From assembly GCF_018739865.1 (NCBI RefSeq), contig NZ_JADOER010000011.1, positions 1 through 64,000 on the forward strand: DNA of 64,000 nt, in the 5' to 3' direction. Of the stretch, positions 29,993 to 39,226 are shown in pieces. The stretch is from Leptothoe kymatousa TAU-MAC 1615 (lineage in GTDB: Bacteria > Cyanobacteriota > Cyanobacteriia > Phormidesmidales > Phormidesmidaceae). The notes beneath the pieces are model-generated. The model worked only from the letters and a program-made list of their open reading frames with translations. It searched no databases and had not been told where the DNA came from. The translations under genes and the position numbers were made by a program. Positions within the stretch are counted from its first letter, which is position 1. The number at the start of each line of letters is the position of its first letter.

Positions 29993-30427
29993 ATGGGAAA
30001 GCCCCGCATTCGCCCCATTGCCCTGGGGTTGATTAAACACCAGGGTCATATTTTTGTCAGCAAAGGATACGACCCCGTCAAAGACCAAGGGTTTTATCGG
30101 TTTCTAGGGGGCGGCATTGATTTTGGGGAGACCAGCCTCGATGCCCTACAACGGGAATTTCGAGAAGAGATCCAAGCCGAGCTCACCAATATTCGATACC
30201 TGGGCTGTCTAGAAAATATTTTTACCTGCCGGGGCAAGCCAGGTCACGAACTGATCCAACTGTTTCAATGCGATTTTGTAGATTCCAAGTTTCACAACCT
30301 GGAAAAAATCTACCCCCTAGTGGAAGGCAAAAACGTGCACGATGCCATGTGGATATCCATTGACCAGGTGCAAGCCGGCAACTTAAATCTAGTCCCGGAA
30401 AGCTGTTATCGCTATCTCTACGACTGA
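29993..30427 (+). CDS. Nudix hydrolase
   Basis: The 144-aa protein has a full Nudix box, GGGIDFGET...REFREEIQAE (near 39-63), with catalytic Glu residues intact. Such enzymes hydrolyse nucleoside diphosphate derivatives; the substrate is unknown. The ATG follows GGAGAAAATCC. The extra C-terminal segment is WISIDQVQAGNLN-like, usual for the family. It is convergent with the ankyrin gene. Confidence 0.9.
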   Translation: MGKPRIRPIALGLIKHQGHIFVSKGYDPVKDQGFYRFLGGGIDFGETSLDALQREFREEIQAELTNIRYLGCLENIFTCRGKPGHELIQLFQCDFVDSKFHNLEKIYPLVEGKNVHDAMWISIDQVQAGNLNLVPESCYRYLYD

Positions 30428-30438
30428 GCCAGCTGCCC

Positions 30439-31323
30439 CTACATGGCATTGCGTAACATCGTGGAAATTGTTTGATTCCCTTGGGTTTGGGCAAGTTTCA
30501 ACACACTGACGCCCCGTTGGCTCGCCCGTGGATTTGCACCGTAGCGCAGCAACAACCTCACTAGCTCGCTATTGCCAGCCTCTACAGCCCGGTACAAGGG
30601 CATCGCCACATCGGGGTCGGCACTGCCCTCCAGCAATAGACGCACAATGGCAATATTGCCAGCTTCCACCGCCTTATATAGGGGTGTGATGCCGGCTACT
30701 TGGGCGTTGGCATTGGCGCCGCCACGCAATAGTAGCTGCACCATTTCGACGTTACCAACTTCGGTTGCGCGGTAAAGCAACGGCACACCATAGGCGGTAC
30801 GCCGATCTGGAGATGCCCCAGCCTCGACTAAAATACGCACCAGCTCCAGGTTGCCCATGTCCACCGCTCGGCCCAGGGCCGTTTGTCCACCGGCACTGAC
30901 AACATCGACATCGGCCCCCTGGGCCACTAACAGTTGCACCATGGTTCGATTGCCTTGCTCAGCTGCGATCGCAACCGGATACCCCAGATACCGATTCCCT
31001 GCATTCACCCGAGCGCCCCGCCCAAGCAATAGCTCTGTCTGCGGCACATCACCACGCCGGACCGCATCCAACAACCGCCGATCTAACTCCGGCAAACCGT
31101 TATCCAACGCCTCTGCCTGAGCCACCGAAGCACCGAACAACAAACGCTGGGACTGGACCTTCAGAAAGCTAGTACTGAAAAAACTAATAACCAACAAAGT
31201 GCTGGCTAACCGCAAAATAGATGTGCCTTTAACCATGGTTGTAAACGGATAATAGATAGCCCTTTGCCAAAGCAACGAAGCGAACCGCACATAGCTGTTG
31301 CCTACCAGCCAGCTAGCAAGCAC
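30439..31323 (-). CDS. Ankyrin-repeat protein
   Basis: The 294-aa protein has a hydrophobic segment (about 35-55) that may be a signal or anchor, then about six ankyrin repeats (from about 78 to 285). Typical units are GNRTMVQLLVAQGADVDV and GNIAIVRLLLEGSADPDV. Ankyrin repeats mediate protein binding; no catalytic domain is seen. Periplasmic or membrane-anchored location is inferred. A start nearer MVKGTSILRLA (31233) is possible. Confidence 0.82.
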   Translation of the reverse strand: MLASWLVGNSYVRFASLLWQRAIYYPFTTMVKGTSILRLASTLLVISFFSTSFLKVQSQRLLFGASVAQAEALDNGLPELDRRLLDAVRRGDVPQTELLLGRGARVNAGNRYLGYPVAIAAEQGNRTMVQLLVAQGADVDVVSAGGQTALGRAVDMGNLELVRILVEAGASPDRRTAYGVPLLYRATEVGNVEMVQLLLRGGANANAQVAGITPLYKAVEAGNIAIVRLLLEGSADPDVAMPLYRAVEAGNSELVRLLLRYGANPRASQRGVSVLKLAQTQGNQTISTMLRNAM

Positions 31324-31433
31324 TGACTTTCACCAAACGCTATATTCACAGTCCGTCAACTACAGCACAAAGTTTCCACTGCCGGTACAACACACCCTAA
31401 CCTTCATCACCTCATCATCAAGGTGACACAAGG

Positions 31434-31524
31434 GATAGGCACACCCCTAAGCCCAATATTTAAAACTATAAAAAAGCTATTCTCCTGATGCTCAACATCC
31501 CAAAAAAATTAGGGGATGCCTATC
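31434..31524. repeat. Inverted-repeat element of about 90 bp downstream of prs
   Basis: GATAGGCACACCCCTAA (31434-31450) is matched by the reverse complement of TTAGGGGATGCCTATC (31509-31524), apart from a one-base gap and one mismatch. The 58-bp interior is AT-rich. It could be a transcription terminator region of prs or a small non-autonomous element. Confidence 0.5.
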
Positions 31525-31571
31525 AAAGACTTCCCCCAATCAGCGTATACAGAACTGAGCAAACCTAGACT

Positions 31572-32564
31572 TTAACGAAACATGCTGCTCACAGAGCTCT
31601 CTTCATGAATCCGCCAAATAGTTTCTCCCACCAAATTAGCAATGGTGAGGGTAGTTAGCTGCGGAAACTGACGGTCGAGGGGCACAGGAATTGTATTGGT
31701 CACAATGACTTCTTCGAACACACCACTGGATAGCCGCTCAACCGCAGGGGGCGAAAAAACAGCATGGGTGGCGCAGGCATAGACCTGACGAGCCCCTTGG
31801 GCACGCAACAGTCGAGCCCCTTCAGAAATCGTGCCACCGGTGTCAATCATGTCGTCAACGAGGACAGCCGTTTTGCCATCCACATCGCCAATCAGGTTCA
31901 TCACCTCAGCCACATTATGGGCCTGGCGACGCTTATCAATAATGGCCAAAGGTGCATCGTTTAGGCGTTTTGCAAATGCGCGTGCCCGCGCAACGCCACC
32001 AACATCGGGAGAAACCACCACCAGGTCGCTCAAACGTTTACTGGCCAAATAGTCAACCAGCACAGGTGAACCGTAGATATGATCGCAGGGAATATCGAAA
32101 TACCCCTGAATCTGAGACGAATGCAGGTCCATCGCTAGGACACGATTCGCCCCAGATTTAGTGATCAAATTAGCCACCAGCTTGGCTGTGATGGATTCAC
32201 GCCCAGCCGTTTTACGATCGGCTCGGGCATAGCCATAATAAGGAATCACAGCCGTAATCTGACGTGCAGACGCACGCCGACAGGCATCGACCATGATGAG
32301 CAATTCCATCAAATGGTCATTAACAGGCTGACAGGTGGGCTGAATTAAATAGACATCACACCCCCGAATGGATTCCTGAATTTGCACATATAGTTCACCA
32401 TCGGCAAATCGCTTACGCACCATCGGTCCTAAATCAATTCCGAGGTAACGAGCAATCTCCCTGGAAAGGGCTATATTAGACGACCCTGAAAATAACTTCA
32501 GGCGACTGTTATCTTCCAAACTTGGCAGGGTTGTTTTAGCAGGCAACGTTGCAGAGCGGATCAC
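31572..32564 (-). CDS. prs: Ribose-phosphate pyrophosphokinase
   Basis: It makes PRPP from ribose 5-phosphate and ATP for purine, pyrimidine, His and Trp synthesis. The 330-aa protein has the ATP loop RFADGELYVQI, the GREST-type catalytic flexible loop and the PRPP loop VLVDDMIDTGGT. It has an N-terminal extension of about 20 residues (MIRSATLPAKTTL) before the conserved LKLFSGSSN; this is usual for cyanobacterial homologues. It appears monocistronic. Confidence 0.97.
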   Translation of the reverse strand: MIRSATLPAKTTLPSLEDNSRLKLFSGSSNIALSREIARYLGIDLGPMVRKRFADGELYVQIQESIRGCDVYLIQPTCQPVNDHLMELLIMVDACRRASARQITAVIPYYGYARADRKTAGRESITAKLVANLITKSGANRVLAMDLHSSQIQGYFDIPCDHIYGSPVLVDYLASKRLSDLVVVSPDVGGVARARAFAKRLNDAPLAIIDKRRQAHNVAEVMNLIGDVDGKTAVLVDDMIDTGGTISEGARLLRAQGARQVYACATHAVFSPPAVERLSSGVFEEVIVTNTIPVPLDRQFPQLTTLTIANLVGETIWRIHEESSVSSMFR

Positions 32565-32872
32565 GGCAAGCCCTCAAAGCATACTGAGCGAGTTCATGCA
32601 AATCGTAACATCGGTCCTAGGCAAATCTGACTGGATTTTACCTAAGCGAGTTAACTTTTGAAGACACACTAGTGTCTGAAATTAGCAAAAATATTAAACG
32701 CGTAACAGACCACTCAATGCTGCACAACATTATTGATTTTCATGGCGATCTGAACGCCTGGCCGCTTTCTTAAGTATGACAATAGTGACAAGCAGCCAAT
32801 GAGATTTAGATATCTGTTAAAAGTGCAGTACATCCGGCAGTTTAGCCAGTTCACATCATCCCAATAATGCCC

Positions 32873-32903
32873 ATTTACATGAACACTATTTATTCATGTA
32901 AAT
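32873..32903. repeat. Perfect 11-bp inverted repeat in the prs upstream region
   Basis: ATTTACATGAA and TTCATGTAAAT flank a 9-base loop. The AT-rich stem could be a protein-binding site or part of a small transcript. Confidence 0.5.
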
Positions 32904-33018
32904 AGCCAATAATTTATGAAAAGAACTAATGGCAAACATAACGCCTTAAAGCCCGTTTAAAATTTACTTTTGCACACATGCAAAACTAATCTGAGCTCAC
33001 ATTAAAGATGATTTATCA

Positions 33019-33050
33019 AAAGTGCGCCTGGTTCAGTAGATCCAGGCACT
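33019..33050 (-). terminator. Terminator-like hairpin after DUF3067
   Basis: On the minus strand AGTGCCTGG pairs with CCAGG(CG)CACT around a 10-base loop, with TTTT next. A second hairpin (AATGTGTT/AACACATT, 33055-33074) directly precedes it in that direction. Confidence 0.6.
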
Positions 33051-33195
33051 AATTAATGTGTTCTTTAACACATTTTCAATTAATGGTATCAGACGAGTTA
33101 AAGATTGAGTATCCGTATCTTTTAATTCCGCAATTAGCCCGTTCACGGGACTTAAGCGCTGCCGCAAAGGTACGGCTCAGAATATCAACAGGCCC

Positions 33196-33507
33196 CTAAT
33201 CCAATAGCCATTCCGAGGAACGTCGGCCTAAATCAATGGGAATGTTGACGGCTTTGCCTAGACGCGGCCGCTCATTGGTTTGCTCGATAGCTTCTTGCAC
33301 CTGGGTCAAGCAGCCCATGGCCTCAAGATACATAACAACGTCCTTTAGATGGGCCAAATACTCCTCTTCGTCCATAGGAAATGAGACTTGCTCCAAATAA
33401 CGCCACATGATTTGAAAAAACACCTTAGTGGCTGTTTTACGAATTTGGACATCAAAGGAGTATCCCCATTTATCAATCAGGAGCTCTTGAAAGTCTTCGG
33501 GAGTCAT
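33196..33507 (-). CDS. DUF3067 family protein
   Basis: The 103-aa protein fits DUF3067, a family of cyanobacteria and chloroplasts. It has the pattern ELLIDKWGYSFDVQIRK near the start, FFQIMWRYLEQ in the middle and the C-terminal RPRLGKAVNIPIDLG. It is soluble and without cysteine-based motifs. The function is unknown. It lies divergent from petC. Confidence 0.87.
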   Translation of the reverse strand: MTPEDFQELLIDKWGYSFDVQIRKTATKVFFQIMWRYLEQVSFPMDEEEYLAHLKDVVMYLEAMGCLTQVQEAIEQTNERPRLGKAVNIPIDLGRRSSEWLLD

Positions 33508-33905
33508 AGGGCACCTACGGGTCTTTACATTTATTTACACTATTCCAAAGAATAAACTAACCCTGGCGTGGCATGGCCCACATGCTTTCGCTACCGCCAA
33601 GGACCAAGATTTTGTCTCCAACGTTACCTTCATAGTGCCTGAGTTCGCGGGGGCTGTAGGTCTTGTTACAGATGTATGCGATCGCATACATCTGTAGCTG
33701 CCCCAACCAATTACGCAGGTTATTAGCAGTAAAACCCTTAGGAAGAGCGCGTTATCTGAGACGGTGAAATGTAATAATACTCATAGCAATTTGCAAACTT
33801 CTGTGACGATAAAAGCTGTGCGTATATGGCTACTATCGATTTCAGAGGTTTTGCACTGGGCGATGCAGCCTTTGAATTCATACTCGCGTACATAGTCTGA
33901 TAGTT
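33508..33905. other. Upstream region of petCA
   Basis: It is non-coding as far as I can see. It contains a 30-bp HIP1-centred palindrome (33667-33696) and presumably the petCA promoter. Confidence 0.5.
33667..33696. repeat. Perfect 30-bp palindrome centred on a HIP1 site
   Basis: The HIP1 octamer is flanked by 11 further symmetric bases on each side (arms beginning TACAGATGTAT), with no mismatch. It lies about 210 bp upstream of the petC start. Confidence 0.8.
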
Positions 33906-34448
33906 ATGGCTCAAGCTTCTGGAAACCCTGATGTCCCCGATTTGGGGCGTCGCCAATTCATGAATCTGCTCACCTTTGGAGCAGCCACTGGTACAGCTGT
34001 GGGCGCACTATATCCCATTGTTAAGTACTTTCTACCTCCCAGCAGTGGTTCTGCTGGCGGCGGTGTAACTGCTAAAGATGAGTTGGGTAACGACGTCATC
34101 GCTAGCACTTATTTGGAAACCCATGGCGCTGGTGATCGTTCCCTAGTGCAAGGCCTCAAGGGTGATCCAACATACTTGGTCATAACTGATGATGGCGGCA
34201 TTGATAGCTATGCTGTTAACGCTGTTTGCACTCACCTTGGTTGTGTTGTTCCTTGGAACGCTGGCGCCAATAAGTTTATGTGCCCCTGCCATGGTTCTCA
34301 GTATGACTCTACCGGCAAGGTAGTCCGTGGCCCAGCGCCTCTTTCTTTACCGTTGGCGAAGTCAGAGGTTGCAGAAGATGGCAAGGTAGTTTTGAGCCCT
34401 TGGACAGAGACTGACTTCAGAACCGGCGAAGCACCCTACTGGGCTTAG
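33906..34448 (+). CDS. petC: Cytochrome b6f complex Rieske iron-sulfur subunit
   Basis: This 180-aa Rieske protein passes electrons from plastoquinol to cytochrome f. The N-terminus carries a twin-arginine motif (GRRQFMN) and one transmembrane helix (about 21-42). The [2Fe-2S] ligands lie in CTHLGC and CPCHGS. A Pro/Gly hinge ([10 protein letters not shown]) follows the helix. It is first in the petCA operon. Confidence 0.97.
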   Translation: MAQASGNPDVPDLGRRQFMNLLTFGAATGTAVGALYPIVKYFLPPSSGSAGGGVTAKDELGNDVIASTYLETHGAGDRSLVQGLKGDPTYLVITDDGGIDSYAVNAVCTHLGCVVPWNAGANKFMCPCHGSQYDSTGKVVRGPAPLSLPLAKSEVAEDGKVVLSPWTETDFRTGEAPYWA

Positions 34449-34502
34449 GTATCTGTTTCACTTGATTTCTCTCTACGTAATTGAATTGCTGGCGTGCGAC
34501 GG

Positions 34503-35471
34503 ATGAAATTTAATTTTTTAAGTGTGTTCAATAAGCTGCTGAAAGCCGCTGTTTCTGGGACAGTAGTTGCGGTTGCAACTATGGGTCTTGTTCTCAGCAA
34601 TGCGCAATCTGCAGAGGCCTATCCCTTTTGGGCCCAGGAAAATTACGATGTGCCTCGGGAAGCCACTGGCAAAATCGTTTGTGCCAACTGTCACCTCGGT
34701 AAAAAGAAGACCGAGATTGAGGTCCCCCAGGCAGTTTTACCCGACACAGTGTTCGAAGCTGTGGTTAAAGTTCCCTACGACCTAGATGCTCAGCAAGTAT
34801 TGGGCGACGGTAGTAAGGGTGGTCTAAATGTGGGCGCATTGCTGATGCTGCCCGATGGATTTACATTGGCTCCCGACGACCGTATTCCTGAAGAAATGAA
34901 GGAAGAGATCGGTAGCACTTTCTATACTCCCTACAGTGATGAGCACCCCAACTGGTTGCTAGTGGGTCCTGTACCTGGTGAGCAGTATCAGGAAATTATT
35001 TTTCCTGTGCTTTCTCCTGACCCTGCTGCTGACAAGAACGTTAGCTTTGGTAAGTATCAGGTACACGTAGGCGGTAACCGCGGCCGTGGTCAGGTTTATC
35101 CCACCGGTCAAGCAACTAACAATGTTGTTTACACAGCCTCCAAGGGCGGTGTGATTACCAAGATCGACAAGGGCGACTATGGCACCGAGGTCACCATCAA
35201 GACTGCTGATGGCGACACCGTTACTGAAAGCCTGCAGCCTGGACCTGAGCTCATTGTTGCTGAAGGCGAGGCTGTTGAAGCAGGTGCTGCATTGACTAAT
35301 GACCCCAATGTCGGTGGTTTTGGTCAGCACGATACTGAAATCGTGCTGCAGAGCCCCAACCGCATCAAAGGGTTACTAGCGTTTCTGGCTGCTGCTGCCC
35401 TGACCCAAATCATGCTTGTTCTGAAGAAGAAGCAGGTTGAAACTGTACAGGCTGCCAACATGACGTTCTAA
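34503..35471 (+). CDS. petA: Cytochrome f
   Basis: Cytochrome f receives electrons from the Rieske protein and gives them to plastocyanin or cytochrome c6. The 322-aa precursor (ATG at 34503; a GTG three codons upstream is possible) has a signal peptide ending AEA|YPFWAQ, whose N-terminal Tyr is the haem ligand. The haem motif is CANCH. The C-terminal transmembrane helix is near 288-307. Its soluble partners are both in this window, 27 kb away. A terminator follows. Confidence 0.97.
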   Translation: MKFNFLSVFNKLLKAAVSGTVVAVATMGLVLSNAQSAEAYPFWAQENYDVPREATGKIVCANCHLGKKKTEIEVPQAVLPDTVFEAVVKVPYDLDAQQVLGDGSKGGLNVGALLMLPDGFTLAPDDRIPEEMKEEIGSTFYTPYSDEHPNWLLVGPVPGEQYQEIIFPVLSPDPAADKNVSFGKYQVHVGGNRGRGQVYPTGQATNNVVYTASKGGVITKIDKGDYGTEVTIKTADGDTVTESLQPGPELIVAEGEAVEAGAALTNDPNVGGFGQHDTEIVLQSPNRIKGLLAFLAAAALTQIMLVLKKKQVETVQAANMTF

Positions 35472-35505
35472 TGGTGTTGGCTTAGTCAAATTACTTCAAT
35501 CCTTG

Positions 35506-35535
35506 GGGAGGGCACTTATGTGTCCTCCCTTTTTT
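35506..35535 (+). terminator. Rho-independent terminator of petCA
   Basis: A 10-bp stem (GGGAGGGCAC/GTGTCCTCCC, one G-T pair) with loop TTAT is followed by six or more T. Confidence 0.88.
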
Positions 35536-35631
35536 ATTTGGCTTCCACATAACATTCAGGCCAATAGGAGCCCAAAGCGGCTTACCATAAAAGGCAATTA
35601 AGCTTTCGCGCAGTTATTTAGTCCCTTTTCA

Positions 35632-37080
35632 ATGAGCGTAGTCCTTTACAACACCCTGTCCCGCCGCAAAGAACCGTTTCAACCGTTAGAAGCTGGCACT
35701 GCCAAAATTTACTGCTGTGGGGTGACCGTATACGACTACTGCCATTTGGGCCATGCCCGCTGCTACGTGGTGTGGGATACGGTGCGACGTTATTTACAAT
35801 GGCGCGGCTACGATGTGCACTACGTGCAAAACTTTACTGACATCGACGACAAAATTTTGAACCGTGCCCGTAAAGAAGGCACCACCATGGAAGCCATTTC
35901 CCAGCGTTTTATTGACGCCTACCACGAGGACATGGCGCGGCTCAATATCCAAGCAGCGGATGAGTATACCTATGCCACCCACACCATTGATGGCATCAAG
36001 CGGCTGATTGGAGAACTGGAGAACAAGGGTTACGCCTATGCCGCCGGTGGAGACGTTTATTACAAGGTGCGAAAGTTTGACGGCTATGGCAAACTTTCGG
36101 GTCGCAAGCTAGAGGATATGCAGGCTGGAGCCAGCGGTCGTGTGGCTGGGGGCGATGCCATCAAGGAATATCCCTTTGACTTTGCCCTGTGGAAAGGGGC
36201 TAAACCTGAGGAACCCTCCTGGGACTCTCCTTGGGGTGCAGGCCGACCGGGCTGGCACATTGAGTGTTCTGCCATGGTGCGCGATCGCATGGGCGACACC
36301 ATCGATATTCACATGGGTGGCGGCGACCTCACCTTCCCCCACCATGAAAATGAAATTGCCCAGTCGGAGGCAGCCACCGGGCATCCCCTGTCTCAGTACT
36401 GGATGCACAATGGCATGGTGAATGTGAACGGAGAAAAAATGTCCAAATCCTTGGGCAACTTCACCACCATTCGTCAGCTGCTGGATGCCGAGGATGGATT
36501 AGATCCTATGGCACTGCGGCTATTTCTCTCCCAAGCCCAATATCGTAAACCGGTGGACTTTACGGCAGACGCGATCGCATCCGCCACCAAAAGCTGGCAA
36601 ACCCTAAAAGACGGTTTACTGTTTGGCCATAACTACGGCCCGCAGCTCAATTGGCCTGACTCTGATGTCACCCTAAACCCTGAAAATGATGCGGTGCAGC
36701 GGTTCCAAATTGCCATGGACGACGACTTCAACACCCCGGAAGCTGTCGCTGTGCTATTTGAGCTGGCAAAAGAGCTACGGCGTCAGGGCAACCTATTGGT
36801 CCATGAAGGCAGCATTGATGCAGATAGTGAAGGTTTGCAACAGCAGTGGCACACCCTGATTTGCTTAGCCCAGGTCCTCGGCATTGAAGCGACTGCTGAT
36901 AATATTGCTGTTCAGCATGATGGTCCTAGCGATGACGAAATCGCAGGATTAATTGAACAACGCCTCGCCGCTAAAAAAGGCAAGGACTTTGCCCTAGCCG
37001 ATAAAATCCGCGATGACCTCACTGCCCAGGGAATTACGTTGATCGATAAGCCGGGTGGTGTGACCGAATGGCACCGGTGA
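35632..37080 (+). CDS. cysS: Cysteinyl-tRNA synthetase
   Basis: It charges tRNA-Cys. The 482-aa class I enzyme has HLGH (38-41), KMSKS (269-273) and zinc ligands including Cys28 and a downstream HxxE (HHENE). The C-terminal DALR and anticodon-binding domains follow. A few bases before the end lies the start of the trmH gene; the genes are probably cotranscribed. Confidence 0.97.
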   Translation: MSVVLYNTLSRRKEPFQPLEAGTAKIYCCGVTVYDYCHLGHARCYVVWDTVRRYLQWRGYDVHYVQNFTDIDDKILNRARKEGTTMEAISQRFIDAYHEDMARLNIQAADEYTYATHTIDGIKRLIGELENKGYAYAAGGDVYYKVRKFDGYGKLSGRKLEDMQAGASGRVAGGDAIKEYPFDFALWKGAKPEEPSWDSPWGAGRPGWHIECSAMVRDRMGDTIDIHMGGGDLTFPHHENEIAQSEAATGHPLSQYWMHNGMVNVNGEKMSKSLGNFTTIRQLLDAEDGLDPMALRLFLSQAQYRKPVDFTADAIASATKSWQTLKDGLLFGHNYGPQLNWPDSDVTLNPENDAVQRFQIAMDDDFNTPEAVAVLFELAKELRRQGNLLVHEGSIDADSEGLQQQWHTLICLAQVLGIEATADNIAVQHDGPSDDEIAGLIEQRLAAKKGKDFALADKIRDDLTAQGITLIDKPGGVTEWHR

Positions 37081-37125
37081 ATGGTGAGGCCTGAGCGCCC
37101 CGTCGTAGCACTGGCTAAACCATGG

Positions 37126-37830
37126 ATGGCAGCAACTGACACCATGGATGCTGAGGCAATAGACGCCCTGATGAACTATTTGGGGACGTTTCTCACAGCC
37201 GAACGAAAGGCCAAAATTGAAACAATTCTGGCTGCTCGCACTCGCTATGTCACCGTCGCCCTAGAAGATATTCACACCAGTCAAAATGCCGGGGCCGTCC
37301 TGCGCAACTGCGATAACTTTGGCATTCAGGATGTTTATATTATTGAGAAAACCACCAGCTTTAAGGTAAACCTCAATGTGACGCGGGGTTGCCAAAAGTG
37401 GTTAACCACCCACCGCTACAGGCAACAGCAAAATAATACCCATGACTGTATTGCAGCCTTGAAAGCAAAGGGCTATGCCATTGTGGCCACTACGCCCCAC
37501 ACCGATGCGTGTGAGCTACCAGGGCTACCGTTAGATCGGCCCCTTGTCCTACTGTTTGGTAATGAATTAGACGGTCTATCGGCAATGGCAATGGCCCAGG
37601 CGGATCTCCATTTGAAAATTCCCATGTATGGGTTCAGCGAGAGTTTTAATATTTCGGTGAGCACAGCCCTGTGTTTTCAGAGTGTGTGCGATCGCTTGCG
37701 CCAATCCTCCATATCCTGGCGGCTATCTCCCTTAGAACAAAAAGCCCTAAAGCTACAGTGGTATCGCAACTCTTGCAAAAATTTGCAGGCGATAGAAGCT
37801 AACTTTTGGACCACACAAGCCCGTACTTAA
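37126..37830 (+). CDS. trmH: TrmH-type (SpoU) tRNA 2'-O-methyltransferase
   Basis: This SPOUT-class enzyme methylates G18 in tRNA D-loops if it is a true TrmH. Motif 1 is NAGAVLRN, motif 2 LLFGNELDGLS, motif 3 IPMYGFSESFNISVSTA. The start is uncertain: ATG codons at 37081 (just after the cysS stop), 37126 and 37144 are in frame. The first seems too far upstream for the family, so I take 37126 (234 aa). It follows cysS on the same strand. Confidence 0.85.
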   Translation: MAATDTMDAEAIDALMNYLGTFLTAERKAKIETILAARTRYVTVALEDIHTSQNAGAVLRNCDNFGIQDVYIIEKTTSFKVNLNVTRGCQKWLTTHRYRQQQNNTHDCIAALKAKGYAIVATTPHTDACELPGLPLDRPLVLLFGNELDGLSAMAMAQADLHLKIPMYGFSESFNISVSTALCFQSVCDRLRQSSISWRLSPLEQKALKLQWYRNSCKNLQAIEANFWTTQART

Positions 37831-37839
37831 TCAGGCTTG

Positions 37840-38946
37840 CTAGAAGCCATACTCTTCTAAAACAGCATCATCCAAATCATCAATGGAATCCGCGCCCATC
37901 ACGTCATAACACATGTCCTGCAAATCCTGATGTTTGCGACGACGGGACTTTTGACGATACTTTTTCGCTTCCAGCTTAGGCTCGTGCTGCACTTGGCCAT
38001 CGCTGCCCATTTTCACTTTTTCCACCGCTTCAGCATCGGGCCGATGTTCCTGCTGCTGCTGATGTTGCAACACCTCATCTAATAGCGACAAATAGTGGGG
38101 GTAGCGTTCCCAATCCCCCCGCACACAGCACCCGGGCTCGTCGCGGTGCACACAATCATTGAACTGACACTGCCCCTGGCTACGGCGAATTTCTGGAAAA
38201 CACCGCATCAGCATTGCCACATCACAGGTAATGTCGGGTTGGTTAAATCCAGGCGTATCAGCCAGTAGCCCTCCTCCGGGCAAACCAAATAGTTCCACAT
38301 GGCGGGTGGTATGGCGCCCGCGACCTAACTTGCCTGACACGGTATTCGTGCGAGCGTCCACATCGGGCACCAATCGATTTAACAGACTCGATTTACCCAC
38401 ACCAGAAGGCCCCGCCACAACGGTCACCCGCTGCTTTAGGGTATCCATTAATGTGGATGGCAGGCATGGATCAGTCTGTACGCTTACAAATGTAGGTTTA
38501 TAGCCCCAAACCCCAAGGCGAGCCTGCCACTGCTCAATGTCCTCCGGCGTTAATAAATCTCGCTTATTAAGACATAAACGAACGGGAATCCCGGTGGATT
38601 CTGCTTTGACTAAAAAACGACTGAGCTGAATTGGATCTAACTGGGGTTCCGCCAGGGCAAACACCAACAGAATTTGATCCACATTGGAAACCGGCGGTCG
38701 ATCTAGTAGGTTATTGCGGGGATGAATGGTTGCGATCGCGCCACGCTGATCTTGCCAATCCATTTCCTCGACGACTACCTGATCCCCCACCACCACCTGC
38801 TGGCCTAGCTTTTTCAGCCGAGCCCGACGGGTGCACAAAAAATACAAAGGCTCACCAGCGACCAGAAATCTAACCTGATAATAATTCGCCTGACAGGCAA
38901 CAACGGTACCCACTTGAGACGAAACTTGTTGGGCCTCCTGCTTCAT
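37840..38946 (-). CDS. rsgA: Ribosome small subunit-dependent GTPase A
   Basis: RsgA checks late 30S subunit assembly. The G motifs are circularly permuted: NKRDLL, then [12 protein letters not shown], then DTPGF, as is diagnostic. The N-terminal OB domain (VGTVVACQANYYQVRF) and C-terminal zinc finger (CQFNDCVHRDEPGCCV) are present. The Met at 38946 (GGTGAG upstream, no overlap with tusA) is preferred over the Met 11 codons earlier, giving 368 aa. A basic tail (KYRQKSRRRKHQD) extends the C-terminus. It ends the grpE-dnaK-dnaJ-tusA run. Confidence 0.94.
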   Translation of the reverse strand: MKQEAQQVSSQVGTVVACQANYYQVRFLVAGEPLYFLCTRRARLKKLGQQVVVGDQVVVEEMDWQDQRGAIATIHPRNNLLDRPPVSNVDQILLVFALAEPQLDPIQLSRFLVKAESTGIPVRLCLNKRDLLTPEDIEQWQARLGVWGYKPTFVSVQTDPCLPSTLMDTLKQRVTVVAGPSGVGKSSLLNRLVPDVDARTNTVSGKLGRGRHTTRHVELFGLPGGGLLADTPGFNQPDITCDVAMLMRCFPEIRRSQGQCQFNDCVHRDEPGCCVRGDWERYPHYLSLLDEVLQHQQQQEHRPDAEAVEKVKMGSDGQVQHEPKLEAKKYRQKSRRRKHQDLQDMCYDVMGADSIDDLDDAVLEEYGF

Positions 38947-38956
38947 ACACTCACCA

Positions 38957-39208
38957 TCAACCCACTGGCTGCCGCACATGAAGCATAAAATACCCCTCAG
39001 TCGTTTCCTCTAATTTCTCAACCAGAAACCCAGACGAACGCAAACTATCGGGCACCTGCTCAATCGGTTCACCGGCATCTAGCCAAATCTCAAGCAACGC
39101 ACCCACAGCCATTTTCTGCAGCTTCAACTTGGTGCGCACAAAATTCAAAGGGCAAGGCGTTCCGCGTAAATCAAGCGTCTCATCGGGGCTAGACAAAGCG
39201 TCCATCAT
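38957..39208 (-). CDS. TusA-like sulfurtransferase
   Basis: The 83-aa protein has the SirA/TusA fold with the conserved Cys in TPCPLNFVRTKL (near 18-29). The motif is CPLN rather than CPxP, as I recall for other cyanobacterial members. TusA proteins carry persulfide sulfur, for tRNA thiolation or cofactor synthesis. It is placed between dnaJ (18 bp) and rsgA (10 bp), so these are very likely one operon. Confidence 0.85.
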   Translation of the reverse strand: MMDALSSPDETLDLRGTPCPLNFVRTKLKLQKMAVGALLEIWLDAGEPIEQVPDSLRSSGFLVEKLEETTEGYFMLHVRQPVG

Positions 39209-39226
39209 CTTGTGAAATCTCCCGAC

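Larger units (their letters stand above)
32565..33195. other. Long non-coding region between DUF3067 and prs
   Basis: It is AT-rich with no supported coding frame. It holds the prs promoter and three hairpins (32873-32903, 33021-33050, 33055-33074). A small RNA gene is possible but not shown. Confidence 0.45.
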
